Origin: Megascapheus bottae
Taxonomy: Eukaryota > Chordata > Mammalia > Rodentia > Geomyidae
Assembly: GCA_024803745.1 (NCBI GenBank)
Contig: JANJXV010000016.1
Span: forward strand, 44,088,025-44,152,024
Direction of reading: 5' to 3'
Length of the DNA stretch: 64,000 nucleotides
The translations under genes were made by a program, and so were the position numbers. The notes below the pieces were generated by a model. The model searched no databases, was not told the origin of the DNA, and was given only the letters and a program-made list of their open reading frames with translations. Below, piece by piece: positions 11,361-23,249 of the stretch (positions are counted from its first letter, which is position 1; every line of letters starts with the position of its first letter).

Positions 11361-14300
11361 AGAATCTTCTCCCTTTTCCTAGCCCTGGGGGAAGTTGCGG
11401 TCGGGGAGAAGGGCGAGGCCATGATGGAAGCCTGGGCACTGAACACGCAGAATCTGAAGTCGTCAGGCACCTAAGATGCCCGTCGAGGAGAAATGTCCCC
11501 TGTGCGTGGTTTTAGATGAACGTTGTCTGGAGAACACATGTCCCCAGGAGGCTGAGAAGGGAGGAGCGGATGGCACGGCAGAAGAAACGGAACTTTGGGG
11601 CCTGGAAGCAGCAGTGTGAATGTGGGCAGAAGGCCCAGCTGTCTGGTTGGATGCCCTGGCATTTCTTCAGAGGGTCTCTGCTCCTTTGGAGCAAACGCAG
11701 CAGACCCCAGTTCCTCCCGTGGTTATTAAAACCTAGATACGAGAGGTCGACGTCGCTAGACGTTCCGGCACGAGCTCCTTTCTGTGGAGACAGCAAGCCC
11801 CTGGGAGTGCCTGGGTGTGCCTCCAAGCCTCGTTTCTCACACACGTACACAGGGATCTCTGATGTCTGCCACACACAGCTCCTAGGAGGTGGCGAAGGAC
11901 AAATTAGAGGGGCTCTTTGAGAGTTCATCAACCAGCACTGGGAGTCTCCCCCGCGGTTCTCATCTTGGGTCCCAGCAGTGGCTACAGAGGGGCTCACATA
12001 GGTCATTTGAAGGTTGAAGTAGGCAAGAGGCACAGGGTGGCTTTTCCCGTGCGTGACGGAGTCTTTGCTGCAGTGGTGTGGCTGGGGCCTGGCGGGACTC
12101 TCTCCCCACCATGCAGTGCAACCTCTCCCACCGAGGGCTCTCCTCAGCTTCCCCCAACCCGCACAGGAAGCCACACCACCACAAGTGTAATGACAGCAAG
12201 TCCCCAAATCCCCAGGGCTTTCTTTTCCAAGGAAGGCAGACCGTGGCAAAGCCCTACCATGGCTTCTTTATCCATCTATGAGGACTCTCTTCAAAATGGT
12301 GCCCTTCCTCATGGCTCAAATGAAACCCAGGTTGAATGCTCCGAGTGCTTCCACAAACCTAATAGCAGGGGCAGTATTATCTGAGAACCTTCACAGATGA
12401 GACAGTCTCACACGTGAGGAAAACAGAGGCTCTTGCTTAAGAACAGCTGTATTAAACACACTGGCCAAGTCCTTCCCAGGCAGACATGATAAAGGCAGGG
12501 TTAATATTTCAGCTTGCTAGGGCTGAGAGGCCAGTTCTCCAACACCCTTCGCACTTCCCAATATCCTGCAGGGAAATGAAAAGGAGGTTAGGCTTAGCAG
12601 AACTTGGACTGAATGAAATAACTTGAAAATAGCATTCGAAAATATGACATGCAATGCGCCGTCCAGCAGTTAAAACCATAATACAGCTCGTCATACGACA
12701 AAAAGACTGGAAAATGAAACCCTTACAGAAAGGTTTCCAGGCAGGACCTTCACGACTGAAGAAGTCCTTGGATCCTCTAGCTCCTGAACAACCAGACACT
12801 CAGATTTCTCCTCGTTGGCGCTGCCAGGGGGAGTCCACCACAGCACAGCGTCTTGAGCAGAGGGCTGTCGAGGGCCCACATGGCCTCGGCCAGTGGCTCA
12901 CCAGTAGGCAGCTCCCTAGTAAAGACGACGCTGGAAGAGCTCAGGGCTCAAGCTGTCTTTCCATATCAACGCTATTCCTCAGAATCGCCTCTGGAGTAAC
13001 GCAGGAACTCCACACATCGTTGGCCCGACTCACAGGCGGGGTACATTTATACGTGTGCATATTTCTGATTCACAGAAATACGGAGAGCAACTTGCAGGCA
13101 CTTGGCTTCTTGCCTCTAAATACACTGATGTACATTTCCGAAGAACAAGGGGTTTAGTTTTCCTCACCAAAAAAAATGCGGTACCATCATCAAAGACAGT
13201 CTTTGTAACACTGATAGGATACTCAACCCCACTTTTACACTTTGCGTTTCATCCCATCTATACTTTCAAAGGTCTTGTTGCCCCAGACTGGAGTAGAGTT
13301 CAGGGTCGTGGATTGTCCCTCCCTGTCCCCTTTCAGCTGGAAGGGTTCCTCTGCCCTTGTGTCTGCTGATCTTGTAAACGCTGAAGTTATTGGGTGGGGA
13401 ATCTTGAGCACCAGCCGGGATGCTTGGTTCTCAGGATGAGATTCCGGGGCCGTGTCAGCGGGAAGAGCCTGGAAGAGTCCCGGCATCCCCACGGGAGAGT
13501 CCTCGCCCACCTTGACCTGCTCGGTGTCGGCACACAAGGAGACGGAGATCACGGGACTGTGGCACCTGCTTCCCTTGGTTTCCCAGAGACATGTTGGTTG
13601 CAGGTGTGGTGATCTCACAGCAAATCTTCACACGCTAATATTAACATTTGCTTTCTGACTTTTTCTTCTTTCTACACCTGTGAGATGGCACTCCATTGTA
13701 GAAGCCATGCAGCCTCCTCTTCCACATGCAAGTGTGTGTGAGAATCCAGAAGTGTGTGTGTACATGAAAGCACATCTGTCAGGACAGACTTACGAAACAC
13801 ATAGTTTTCACTGAGTCCTGATCCATCCAGTCTCACCGTGACGTCAGTTCATTCTCGGGGGCTCTCCCGGGCACAGGGTGTTCCCAAGTCACTTGTCTTC
13901 TGCTGTCCCAGTCCTGCAATCCCACCAGAGGACTCTGATTTCTTCCACTGGAGAGTGCTCTTTAGAAACCTAGGTCTGAGCACTCAACATCTTGGCACCG
14001 AGGCCTTCCCACTGACACTGAGCACCCATGCACGAAGGTGTCTGCCTTTGCTTAGCATCGTGGGTTTATCCTGACACTGGCAGCTTGGGGAAGCCCAGAG
14101 GGTCGCTCCCCAGGGAACTGCCTTCTCCTGTCCTGAGTGACATGGCTGCCAAGGCTTCAGCCCATTGCTGACTCATCTGCACAACAATGGCACATAGCCT
14201 TGGGGAAGTGGTTCCAAACTAGCAAACCCACACCCTGCAAAGCAGAAGCCCCACAGCGCCAGTGGAAGACAAGTGTGAAGTTTTATGGTGTGAGTTACTG

Positions 14301-14745
14301 CCATACAGCAAAGCAGTACGGTTCCACGGTCTTAACAAATAAACACTGCCACTGAACCCAACAGAAGCTCTGCCCCCACCGGTGACCCTTCTCTCCAGCA
14401 CGTCCCACCACCACGGCCACCACCTGCAGGGCTATGCGTGTGGCTGAGTTCCCAGGGCACAGCCTGCACCCGGCTCTCCCGCTTAGCCTGTCCCCAGCCA
14501 TCCACTGACATGAGTGATTCGCGCCATGCTCCTTTGAACTGCTGGGTGGTATTCCAGTGCCGTGCGTTCTCATGGAGAGGACACCTGCACACCCTCCAAG
14601 GGTGACAGCTGTGCTCAGAGCCTCCGGGCACACCCTCCCAAATTGTATCACTGTGGGAAATCTCAAAACGGATTGTCTCCCAGTCCACTCTCACCACAAG
14701 TGGTGGACAAATTTTCTGCCTGCTCTGACTAGAGCGGATAACCCT
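11361..14745. other. Non-coding DNA, no gene seen
   Basis: GC-rich to mixed unique sequence. The longest open frame (minus strand, 11,512-12,249, 245 codons) shows no domain, signal peptide or family resemblance. It overlaps plus-strand frames of 134 and 155 codons, so I treat it as chance. The part after about 14,540 may already belong to the 3' region of the LINE-1 relic that follows. Confidence 0.55.
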
Positions 14746-16060
14746 ATCTAATCACAAGGTAATTTGCATTTCTCTGGTGACTTACACTTTAAGGAACTGA
14801 CATGACTGTATTTGTAGTTTTACTACAAATTGATTTTGAAATTCTCTCTCATAGTCTACATTGAAATTCCTGATGGCATAGATATCTAATATTCTCTCCC
14901 AGCCTGAGTCTTAACTCTTTAGTTTTAATTATGTATTTTCGTGTATAATTTTTTATAAAGTCAGAATTATCAATTATTTTTGTTTCATACTACTGCACTT
15001 ATTGGGTTAGCCAAGAAATAGTTTCTTTAATTCAGGTCATGAAAATATTCTCATATGTTTTCCTCTAGAATCCTTGGAATTTCAGATTTTATCTTAAAAG
15101 GTTTGTTCTGTAGTTTGAATTAATTTGCACGTACTCTATGAGATTGAGTCCCTTCCTGGGTATCCAGTTGTTCTAGCACTGTAACATACTTTTATTTTCC
15201 AAAAGCATGAAATCTTTTTGTTTTTTTGGTAAAACCACTAGCATGAAGCAGATTCTAGAATCTGTTCTGTGCCATTGGTCTAATGTCCTTGTTGTTCAGC
15301 CAGGCAGATCCAAGCAGTACCCTGACAATTCTGATTGTCACAAGCTGGGCAGATGGAGGCTCATGGCCTCCAGAGGACACAAACAGCCCCGCCACAGACA
15401 ATGACTGGAGAGGAGACCTTTTATCCACACACCTGGATCATTCCATCTCAGTTACCACAGGTGCCCTTAGCGTAAGTAACTCTTAAAGTTCAGCAGTGTA
15501 AGTCTTCAACATTTATCTTAATTTTTGTATCACATGCCTTGGCATTTTAATTTTAAATAAAACCAGTACGTTGGTTTGTAGGATACTGTTCTAAAGGAAT
15601 CGACTTGGGGGTGGGGGGAACAGACCTCTCAGCAACGTGCAGGACTTGGTCCTGGAGTAACATATCCTTATCCATTTCTTTAGATCTGTAATCTCCCAGA
15701 CAGATGGCTTTCCGCCGTCTTGTAACCTCCTCCCCAGGTCTCTCCACGTTTAAGAGTTAAACTAGCCTTGAATCCCTGGACCAAGTCCACATGACCCTAA
15801 TATGTAATGCTGTATCAGTTAATGGCAGGGTCCTGCTAGAATCCATTTGATAGTATCTTGTGAGATATTTTGTCTGTCTCTTCATAAAGGAAATTGTGCT
15901 TTCTGCCTTTTGCTTTGTCATTTTGCTTTATAGTTATGCTTGCCTAATAAAACAGTTCGAAAAGTGTTTTCTCTATAAGAGTACGGATAATACTAGCATT
16001 ATTTCCTCCTAGAATATTTAATTCATCTTGTCACAAAAAATAAATCTGTGTGTCAAGTAT

Positions 16061-16073
16061 ATATATATATGGG
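16061..16073. repeat. Short (AT)n microsatellite
   Basis: A short ATATATATATAT run lies inside the LINE-1 relic. It is below the size usually polymorphic. Confidence 0.6.
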
Positions 16074-16294
16074 GGTAACAGGTTTAAGGAGGGTGTTTTG
16101 CTAGCTCGCAAGTTAATCTAATTTGTTCACATAGTTATGTAGAATATATTTATTGTATTTCTAATATATGTAGTATAATGTTTCCCCTTTTAACCCTTAT
16201 CATGGTAACTTTGTGGGCAATTTTTTAAAATAATTTTGCCCTATTAAAGAGTAGAAATTAACTAATTGTAGTAGTCTTTTTCTTCTTTTTCTTC

Positions 16295-16508
16295 TTTCTT
16301 TCTGGTTCTGGGGCTCAAAATCTGCTTTGCATGCTGTCCTTGTGCTCTTCATGTTAGCTAATGCATCACATCCAGTTTTGCTGTGTTTACTAGGAGAGAT
16401 AAGAGACTCACGAACTTTCCTGCCCAGGTTTGCTTTGAACCAGAGCCTCAGATCTCAGTCTCCTGAGTAGCTAGGATTACAGGCATGAGCTACCAGTGCC
16501 TGGTTTAT
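16295..16508 (-). mobile_element. Old degenerate SINE, antisense
   Basis: The plus strand reads as the complement of a SINE: TCTGGTTCTGGGGCTCAAAA at the left and CTAGGATTACAGGCATGAGC then TACCAGTGCCTGG at 16,471-16,503. This end is characteristic of composite rodent SINEs read in reverse. It is much more diverged than the SINEs at 6.85 and 57.8 kb and lies inside the older LINE-1, so the insertion order is LINE-1 first, SINE second. Confidence 0.65.
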
Positions 16509-16869
16509 GTTAGTCTTTTTTTTTAAAAAAAAAATTATCTGTTTCTAACTTTTTACAACATTTTTAAATTGCTTATTGATTCTTATTCTCTTATATTTCT
16601 GTCTTAAGTACTTTGGGGTTAGTGTGCTTTCTAGGGTATATTGACAACTCAAATCACTGATCTTAAACATTTTGCTTTAATCAAATATTTGAGACTGTTG
16701 AGTTTTCCTTTAAGCAGTGCTTTAAATGCATCCTGAGTTTTGACATGTGTTTTCATTGTCATCCAAATTAAGTCACTCTACTTTTCTCACTCAGATCTCT
16801 GCTCACTTTCTAAATATTTTGAGTATTTTAGATACCTGAGAGTTAGTGATTTGAAATTCAATCTCATTT

Positions 16870-17329
16870 GACCACAAACCATTTTCTGTCAAACTCTCTG
16901 TCTACATTTATTTCACATTTCCCTTCGCTTCTGTTGGTTCTGCAGGGAGTTTCTCTTTGGCATCCGGGTAGGTACATGCAATGGGCCTTGATCAGAATGG
17001 GACCAGAGCTGTTTCTTTTCCCTCTCTTCCCTTCCCAGCGCAGGTGCACTGAGCTCCCCCACCCATTTCCCTGCCGGCAGGCGCATGGAGTACCCAGCCC
17101 CTCCACTCTCCTCACTTGCCCTCCTCCCCTCACCGTGCCCAGCCCCCACACATATCTGTGTCACTTTTCTGTTGCTCATTTTTTCAAGTGTCTGTTAATT
17201 GTTCAAAGAGTTTCACTATGGTATTTCACACATGCAAGCTCTGTGCTTGGCTTGACTGATACCCTCACCTGCTCTGGCTTTCTCTCTCCCTGCCACAGCT
17301 TCGGCTCGGTTTCCTTTGCTATCTTCATT
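16870..17329. other. Mixed segment between LINE-1 fragments
   Basis: A GC-rich stretch (16,930-17,160) lies between two LINE-1 pieces. Part of it may be LINE-1 too diverged to recognise. An overlapping plus frame of 198 codons (16,868-17,464) runs into the second LINE-1 piece and is not a credible gene. Confidence 0.45.
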
Positions 17330-17730
17330 GGCTATGCGAAGTATTTCAGCATTGACGTCTTTCTTGTCTTCTCATTGTTGGTATGCAGACAAGTCGCCGG
17401 GTTTTGTCTATTGACTTTATTTCCTGCTATGTTGCCAAAGGTGTTTCTCAGAGCCAGCAGCTGAAGGAAGAATCTTCAGGATTTTAAGTATGGGATCGTA
17501 TCATCTGACCTGTTACTTTGCTATCTGGTTATTTTTTAAATCTCCTTTTCTTGTCTTACTACTGCTGGGGCTAAGAATTCCAGTACTACACTGAAAATGA
17601 GTGGAGAGAGTAGATACCTGTGCCTTATTCCTGACATTAGGGGAAATTATGCCAGGTTTTTTTCCCCATTTAGACTGATGCTGGCTATTGTTTGTCAAAT
17701 ATAGCCTTTACTCTTGAGGAACAATCCTTC
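17330..17730 (-). mobile_element. Second antisense LINE-1 ORF2 fragment
   Basis: Plus-strand text such as GTATGGGATCGTATCATCTG (17,488), AGAATTCCAGTACTACACTG (about 17,574), GAAAATGAGTGGAGAGAGTAG (17,595-17,615), ACTGATGCTGGCTATTG and TTGTCAAATATAGCC follows the reverse complement of an L1 ORF2 reverse-transcriptase region in the normal order. In a full L1 this portion would lie within the 15.5-15.8 kb part of the previous relic, so it is a separate or rearranged copy. It is heavily mutated and inactive. Confidence 0.72.
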
Positions 17731-18110
17731 CATCACTAGTTTCTTCACAGCTTTTTATCTGAAAAGGATGGTGGATCTTTGTCAAAGGGAGGAGGTAATA
17801 ACACACAGCTTGGTCTGGGCATATTGGCCCAGTTTCCCAGGACTGGCCCCCTCTGCATCTCCAGGCGGATCAAAGTTCCTGGGGCTTCCGCACAGTACTT
17901 TTTACACCCACCTCCTTCCTGTCTGGAGGGCAAACTTTTATTCTTTCCGTTTGCTTTGCATTAGTAAACCTGACTCTCCTTAGATCTCTTCTGCATCCAT
18001 CCTTAATACCTTCTCTTACAAGACCGAGCATTTTTGGACCCCAGACCCTGTGACGGAGTCTGGCATCAGTATTGTCTTTTTGGTGAACACTCCGCGGGCT
18101 CTGGAACTAG
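17731..18110. other. Non-coding DNA between LINE-1 fragments
   Basis: Mixed sequence with no recognisable exon. A short overlapping frame set at 17,714-17,983 lacks any domain. It may include decayed repeat. Confidence 0.5.
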
Positions 18111-18114
18111 GGTG

Positions 18115-18300
18115 TGGGGATACCATTGAAGCAGCGTCAATCAAGTCGATTTGGCTGACAATATTTGTCACATGTTCAGCGTCCTCTCTAATTTTTGTTC
18201 TATTGTTCTTCCAATAACTGGCATAAGATTTCTAAAATCCTTAAAACTGTCATTCTTAGATTTTTTAACGTGTTAATGCAATAAATGCCTGCCTGTTGGG
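18115..18300 (-). mobile_element. Short antisense LINE-1 fragment
   Basis: CAATCAAGTCGATTTGGCTG (18,137), TTTTTGTTCTATTGTTCTTC and AAACTGTCATTCTTAGATTT resemble the reverse complement of the upstream part of L1 ORF2 (the recalled 'tatcaattactgagagtggg' region) in order. It is short and diverged, so less certain than the neighbouring pieces. Confidence 0.5.
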
Positions 18301-19047
18301 CAAATAATGTGTCTTTGTGTGTCAGATATCAACATTAAGTGTTTGAGGAAAAGATGATCAAATACATTATACCATGGAAATAGAAAGCAGAAACACTTCT
18401 GACATTATCAAGAGCTGAGTAAACCAATAGCTATTTATACCCATGCTTCAGATTAGTTTTAAATGAGATCAAGTCTCCAGCTCCAGGTAAACACCCTTCA
18501 AAATAATGAAAAATCATTGACATGAGACCTGTAACTTGCAAAATTTATTTCATGAGAAACAGCAATTCTGTCAGGGACTGACAGAGGTTCAAACAGAGGG
18601 ACCAGGCCAAGTATATAAGCTAAATAATGGGTCTGGTTAGAAAGCGCTGTAGTTTGGGGAGAACAGGCAATCCCTGCGATAACTGGGGCGCTGTCTCCCC
18701 AGTCACTTTCTCCCCACCAACTTGCAGTTCTGAGATACACCACAGCCCTGGACCACGTGAGCACAGAAGCCTCCACGTCCACGGAGCATCACTGGACCAT
18801 GAGTCAGGATCAACCTAGGTAAATAACTTGGAGCTAATGAAACCACGAGTTTATCCCTACTGCTGACTCAGCAAGAAACCATTGTTACGTCAGCAGGGAG
18901 AGGAAAAGATGTCGTTATCTTCCTCCAGGGGACTTGGGTGTGTGTGCTTCCAACTCAGATCTGCTTCTGAAAAATCTAGATGAGGATCTGAATCAGGTAT
19001 TTGGCCTGATCCAAAATCAGTATGTGTTTCTATGCTAATTTAATTTG

Positions 19048-19300
19048 AGTGACCTGAGGTTTGAACCCGAGCCTTGTGCTTGCTAGAAAGGTGCCATTTG
19101 AGCCGCTTCCTTCTGCCCTCTTGCTGTTAATTATTGTTTGATTTTGTCCAAAGCTTAAGGCTAAGATCTTCTTCTTTACTCCTCCCTGGAGTTAGGACCA
19201 CAGACGCTTACCACCCTGACAGCTTACCCAACAGATCAGATCTCACTAGCTTTTGGCCTATCCTAGCACGGGTTCATAATCCTTCTAATCTCACCAGGAG
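19048..19300 (-). mobile_element. Old degenerate SINE, antisense
   Basis: GAGGTTTGAACCCGAGCCTT (19,059), then a TGCTTGCTAGAAAGG segment and GCCATTTGAGCCGC resemble the complement of a tRNA/ID-like SINE with an inverted B-box (GGTTTGAACCC). GGAGTTAGGACCACAGACGC may be its composite right half. It is strongly diverged and its boundaries are approximate. Confidence 0.5.
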
Positions 19301-19439
19301 TGTATTCTTGGCACCACACTCCCTTTCTGAATACAGTTATTAGCTTTAGGTAGTTCTACAAAGGAGTTGCCATTCCACAAAGCAGATTTTGGAATACAGG
19401 GCATCTTGATTTGCACTGCCCCTTTCAGCATTCTCGCCT

Positions 19440-19570
19440 ACGTCTCCTCACCCTCCCCTTTCCTTACCCTCCCCTGTCCTCACCTCCTCTCCTTGCCCTA
19501 CCCTTTCTTCAACCACCTCTCCTCACCCTCCCCTGTCCTCATCCATCCCTCCCAACCCATACCTTTCCTC
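19440..19570 (+). repeat. CT-rich degenerate tandem repeat
   Basis: CTCACCCTCCCCTTTCC, CTTACCCTCCCCTGTCC and CTCACCCTCCCCTGTCC recur with a loose 20-30 bp spacing. The tract is pyrimidine-only over long stretches. Confidence 0.75.
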
Positions 19571-20798
19571 ACTTAAAAAAAATTAAAGTATGTATTGGAA
19601 TTTTTTGCCTTTTAACAAAGCAGTTTATGTATGTGATGCATCTTGGTCTGTATCATCCCTTTGACGTCTTCATCCCCTTCCCGTCCCTTATTTTTCTCAA
19701 TTCTGTGTTATACATGATGCATTGGAAGAATAAAGGCTAAAAATGGAATTGTAAGGCCAAGAAAACAGAAACATACCTTGCAACTCTTTAGTGAGTCCGT
19801 GAATTAAACTGGAATTTTTAAAGGAGGGAAATTGAGAAAAGCCCCTCTACAAAAAAAAAGGGTAGCATAATAACCTCAGTATTAATTGATTCTAAACTGA
19901 GCTTGAACCAGTGGAAAGAGCCCTAGGACGCCCTGGGAATACCTCCCCTGCTCCCCGCTGCTGTGCTTAGATTGTAGCATTGAATTCTGGTACAGTCTCT
20001 TGTTTGATTTATTTTACTGACTGCAAGAGTGTGTCAGGATGTGAACAAGAAGGTAGAAAAGCTTTGGAGGAATTCTCCAAGAAGACACTTGAAGAAATAA
20101 GCATTCATTCTGAGCAAGAGAGAGGCAGAGGGATTAATGATGTAGCTTCAAGTATTTAGAAGACTTTCTTTTAGAAAAATGAGTAGACTTCTGTATTACT
20201 CGGGAAGTTTTCAAGTTAATCTTTTTTCCTCTTTACCAACTATTGGGAGAGACAATTTGCTTTGCATGACAAGTCAAAATCCATCACCACTACCCCACCA
20301 GCATAAGAAGTCTCAAAGGACAGCGCTGGCTGCAACCATCTGCTCCCTCCATGGCAAACAGGCCACGGGGCCTCTGTGGGGGAAGCTGGCTGCGGGCGCC
20401 ACCCGCTTTGAGGGCTGCGTCACCGCTTCAGGGGATGAGCTTCCCAGACCTCGCAGCGTTCAGCCAGGACCTGGTTCCCAAAGGGTCAGGGCCACTTCCT
20501 GGCCTCGGCCTCTGCGAGGAGCCCAAGTAGCGAGGCTCTGCCCTAAGGTCACCCCGTCACCCCGCCAGCCATTCGGCGTTCTCCGTTCCTAACTGAAGTG
20601 AGATGAGCTCAGAATTCCAAGGAGACAGTCAAAGGCTTTGCCGTTAGTTCCTCTTGCATTAATTACTAGCCTAATGATAACCACATACAACGGTGCTTCC
20701 TGGTGTGTGACAAACTTTTTAATTAAGAACTATCTGTCTACCTGGCTGGCATGCGCCATATTATCTGTGCTACAAACAGTATTGCAAATATGTGTACA

Positions 20799-20853
20799 TG
20801 AACACACACACACACGCACACACACACACACGCACACGCACACATGCACACAC
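20799..20853 (+). repeat. Interrupted (CA)n microsatellite
   Basis: About 25 CA dinucleotides interrupted by CG and TG steps (for example ACGCACAC and ATGCACAC). The interruptions suggest an old or stabilised microsatellite. Confidence 0.9.
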
Positions 20854-21009
20854 ACTTCTGTTCTTCTGGAAAGCCCAAGAAAATACACACAGGGTTTTTG
20901 TTGAACTCCTGGAAGAGCTTAAAACCCTGTCCTCAATACTACTGTATGTTAACTCCAAATTTTATTATTTCAAATTCAGGATAGTTTACTCCATGTCATG
21001 ACAGAAAGC

Positions 21010-21640
21010 TATACACAATGATAAGTCTGAGCATATTCTTATTTTTCTTCCGTGCCAGATACTGTGGAAAGCTTACCTCTATCTGTTCACAATTACAGCC
21101 TATCTTTGAAGGCGGGGGAGATTATTCTACAAGCCACATCACTGAAGGACTCACTTCCTGTGTTGCTTGTCCAGAGCCGGTGGGTGGTGGAGCAGGGCAG
21201 AGAGGCAGCCTTCTGGGGACGGCTGTACTTGCCTGGGAGAAGGAAAGAACAAATGGCAAGTGCCTGTCGTGGCTGCCAGCCACCACCTGGAAGTCCCAGG
21301 CCCACATCTCACCGCCCGGGCCATGGCACATGGGAAGCCAAGTGTGGGAGCAGCAGGGAACTGTCGTCTCTGCAGGGAGGAGAGTGGGCAGCCGGGCCGT
21401 GGGTAGCCCGCGGCACACCCTTCCCCAGAGGCTGCTTGGCCCACTGGCACCCCTGCCCTCCAGCCTCTTCTCCCAAAGGGAGCAGGTTACCAGCAGAGTT
21501 AGAGAGTTTTCTGGACTCGTGGATGTTTTAAAGCACTGATGTAGTTTCTTGCCTATTGCCAGGGGAGATTATTGAGTTAGGCCAGGAGTTTAAGTGGAAA
21601 TAGAACCGCGTTGAAAACAGAGGCTTAAATTCTACCAGGA
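21010..21640. other. GC-rich non-coding DNA, no gene seen
   Basis: Two plus-strand frames (21,018-21,539 and 21,052-21,531) and several minus frames overlap here. No domain is recognised. Simultaneous openness on both strands fits GC-rich non-coding sequence. Confidence 0.5.
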
Positions 21641-21683
21641 GTTTATATACACACATTCCTAATATGATATGCGATGTGGAGGA

Positions 21684-21855
21684 TAGATAGACAGACAGAC
21701 AGACAGACAGCTATGGATGGATGAATGGATGGATGGATGGATAGATAGATGGATGGATGGGTAGGTAGGGAGGTAGAGAGAGATGACAGGTAGGTAGAAA
21801 GAGATAGGCAGATGAATGGGTAGGTAGATGGATAGGGAGAGAGAGAGAGAGAGTG
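21684..21855 (+). repeat. Compound GATA/GACA/GGAT/GTAG and GA microsatellite
   Basis: Runs of GATA, GACA (6 copies), GGAT (several copies), GTAG and finally (GA)n at 21,837-21,853 form a compound tetranucleotide locus. On the minus strand it gives a Ser/Tyr/Pro-rich pseudo-frame. It is expected to be length-polymorphic. Confidence 0.95.
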
Positions 21856-21859
21856 CGTG

Positions 21860-22480
21860 CGCGCTAGAGGAGTCACACCTGATTTATGCCCCCCAAAAGG
21901 TAAAAACAGAAACTTGGGGGAATGGGTGATTAGAGCTGTGAGGCAGCAGTGATTTGAGAGACCAGCATGAAGGCCTGGGGAGTCTTGTTCACCAACCCCT
22001 GAAGCTGGCGTCATGTAGAGCAAGGCAGCGAGGGGGGGGGCTTTCCACAGGAGATGCAGCCCTCTCCCAGTGCTCTCCTCCTCCACGACGCAGATCGAGC
22101 TGCCCGAATGAGGCCGCAGCGGGCAGTCCTGAGCTCTCTAGGGACAGGACCTGCGCATGTACCTGTGTGCATGCGTGTCTTGCGTGCACATGTGCACGCT
22201 TGCTTCCACACACCGGCAGAGCAAGTGCAAGGCCATTGCAAGGAACCGCAGGAATGTCCCAGACACGGACCATGCCACCTCTGTGGGGCTGCCTGGCAAT
22301 CAGCATTTCCAGGCTCTGGGCTGCTCATTTCCTGACCTGCTCCTGCCAGGCATCATAGGTAAGGGCCCCACCCTTAGAGGTATCACACCACCACCACCAG
22401 CCAGCGGAACCACCTGTCCAGCTGCTGCACCTGCAAGCTCAAGAATCGGCGTTCTGGGTCTTTAAAGAAGGACGTGTTCT
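21860..22480. other. GC-rich non-coding DNA, no gene seen
   Basis: Six frames of 90-134 codons overlap on both strands here. None has a recognisable domain. A TG-rich patch lies at 22,153-22,205. Confidence 0.5.
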
Positions 22481-22489
22481 CATCTTCAA

Positions 22490-22930
22490 GGTCAACGGCT
22501 AAATGAAGTGTTCTCTAAATATTTGAAGACCCTTGGATTGCAATATTTTCAGGCATTGCCGTTAAATGAATAATCACTTCCATTTCATTCTTAAGTTATT
22601 AATTTGGAAGGCTCAGGGAGAAGGATCAGGGCCTAGTCTGCTTTGATAACTTAAACTTTTATCTCCAGAAGCTCAAAATGAAATTAAAAAGTTACTGAAG
22701 AGAGAAGAGAAATCACTGTTGACAACACATTTTACCTACCCGGCCACCATTCTTTATCAGCCTAATAAAATACTCTAAAATATGCACTAATAATAAGTAG
22801 AAATATAGGACATAATATGGTCACTTGTGAAATATGAATTTATAGTTCCTGGGGGAACAGAATGATGAAACCTGTAACATAAGACAAAGCTGGTGATGGG
22901 CGGAATTTCCCACTTTCGATAAGCAACAGA
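22490..22930. promoter_or_regulatory. Candidate conserved non-coding element
   Basis: AT-rich, non-repetitive sequence with GCCGTTAAATGAATAATCAC, TTAAGTTATTAATTTGG and CAGCCTAATAAAATAC. The mixture of homeodomain-like cores and lack of repeat identity fits a conserved element. Inference only. Confidence 0.3.
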
Positions 22931-23004
22931 TGAAGACAGCATTGATTTCATTCTTTAGCTATAAAATATCCATCCACATTTTGTACGGCCAAGACACAGG
23001 CACA

Positions 23005-23150
23005 AGGAGCTAAGTCTGGTGGTGCACATTTGCAAGCCCAGCCGCCTGGGGGCTGAAGGAGGAGGAGGAAAGCGGAGGATGGCCGGGGAAGGCCAGCCAG
23101 GGAGAAAACCCAGCTCCTATCTGACAAACCCAAGAAGTAAAACAGACTGG
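23005..23150 (+). mobile_element. B1/7SL-like SINE relic
   Basis: TAAGTCTGGTGGTGCACATT, GCAAGCCCAGCCGCCTGGG and AAGGCCAGCCAGGGAGAAAA follow the order of a B1/Alu-type 7SL-derived SINE (promoter box, 'GCCCAGC..CTGGG' and 'GGCCAGCC..GG' segments). An A-rich end (CCAAGAAGTAAAACAGAC) follows. It is diverged from any consensus I recall and no target-site duplication is evident. Confidence 0.55.
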
Positions 23151-23249
23151 AGAACACTTCAGTGAGGTCTTGAGTTCCAGCCTCCGTAAGGAAGGATAAA
23201 AAGGGACATGTTACTTTATGTTCCTGTGTATCACATGTGTGCACACCCT

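Larger units (their letters stand above)
14750..16860 (-). mobile_element. Degraded antisense LINE-1 (ORF2/3' region)
   Basis: Read on the plus strand, short motifs occur in the order expected for the reverse complement of a LINE-1. They are ATTTGCATTTCTCTGGTGA (14,761), a CTCTCCCAGCC block (14,893), GGGTATCCAGTTGTTCTAGC (15,158), TGTTCTGTGCCATTGGTCTA (15,263) and a GCTTTAAATGCATCCTGAG block (about 16,718). These match recalled ORF2-to-3' landmarks of mammalian L1. Reading frames are destroyed throughout, so the element is long dead. An old SINE lies inside it (16,295-16,508). Edges are approximate. Confidence 0.7.
18301..20800. other. Non-coding DNA with one SINE relic, no gene seen
   Basis: Mixed sequence. 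19,048-19,300 is a SINE relic and 19,440-19,570 is a CT-rich direct-repeat patch, both listed separately. A 137-codon plus frame at 20,179-20,592 lies in GC-rich DNA without recognisable domains and is not called. Confidence 0.5.

Noticed and set aside
11512..12249. 245-codon minus-strand frame as a gene
   Set aside because: No domain, and long opposing frames occur in the same DNA. No splice or promoter support.
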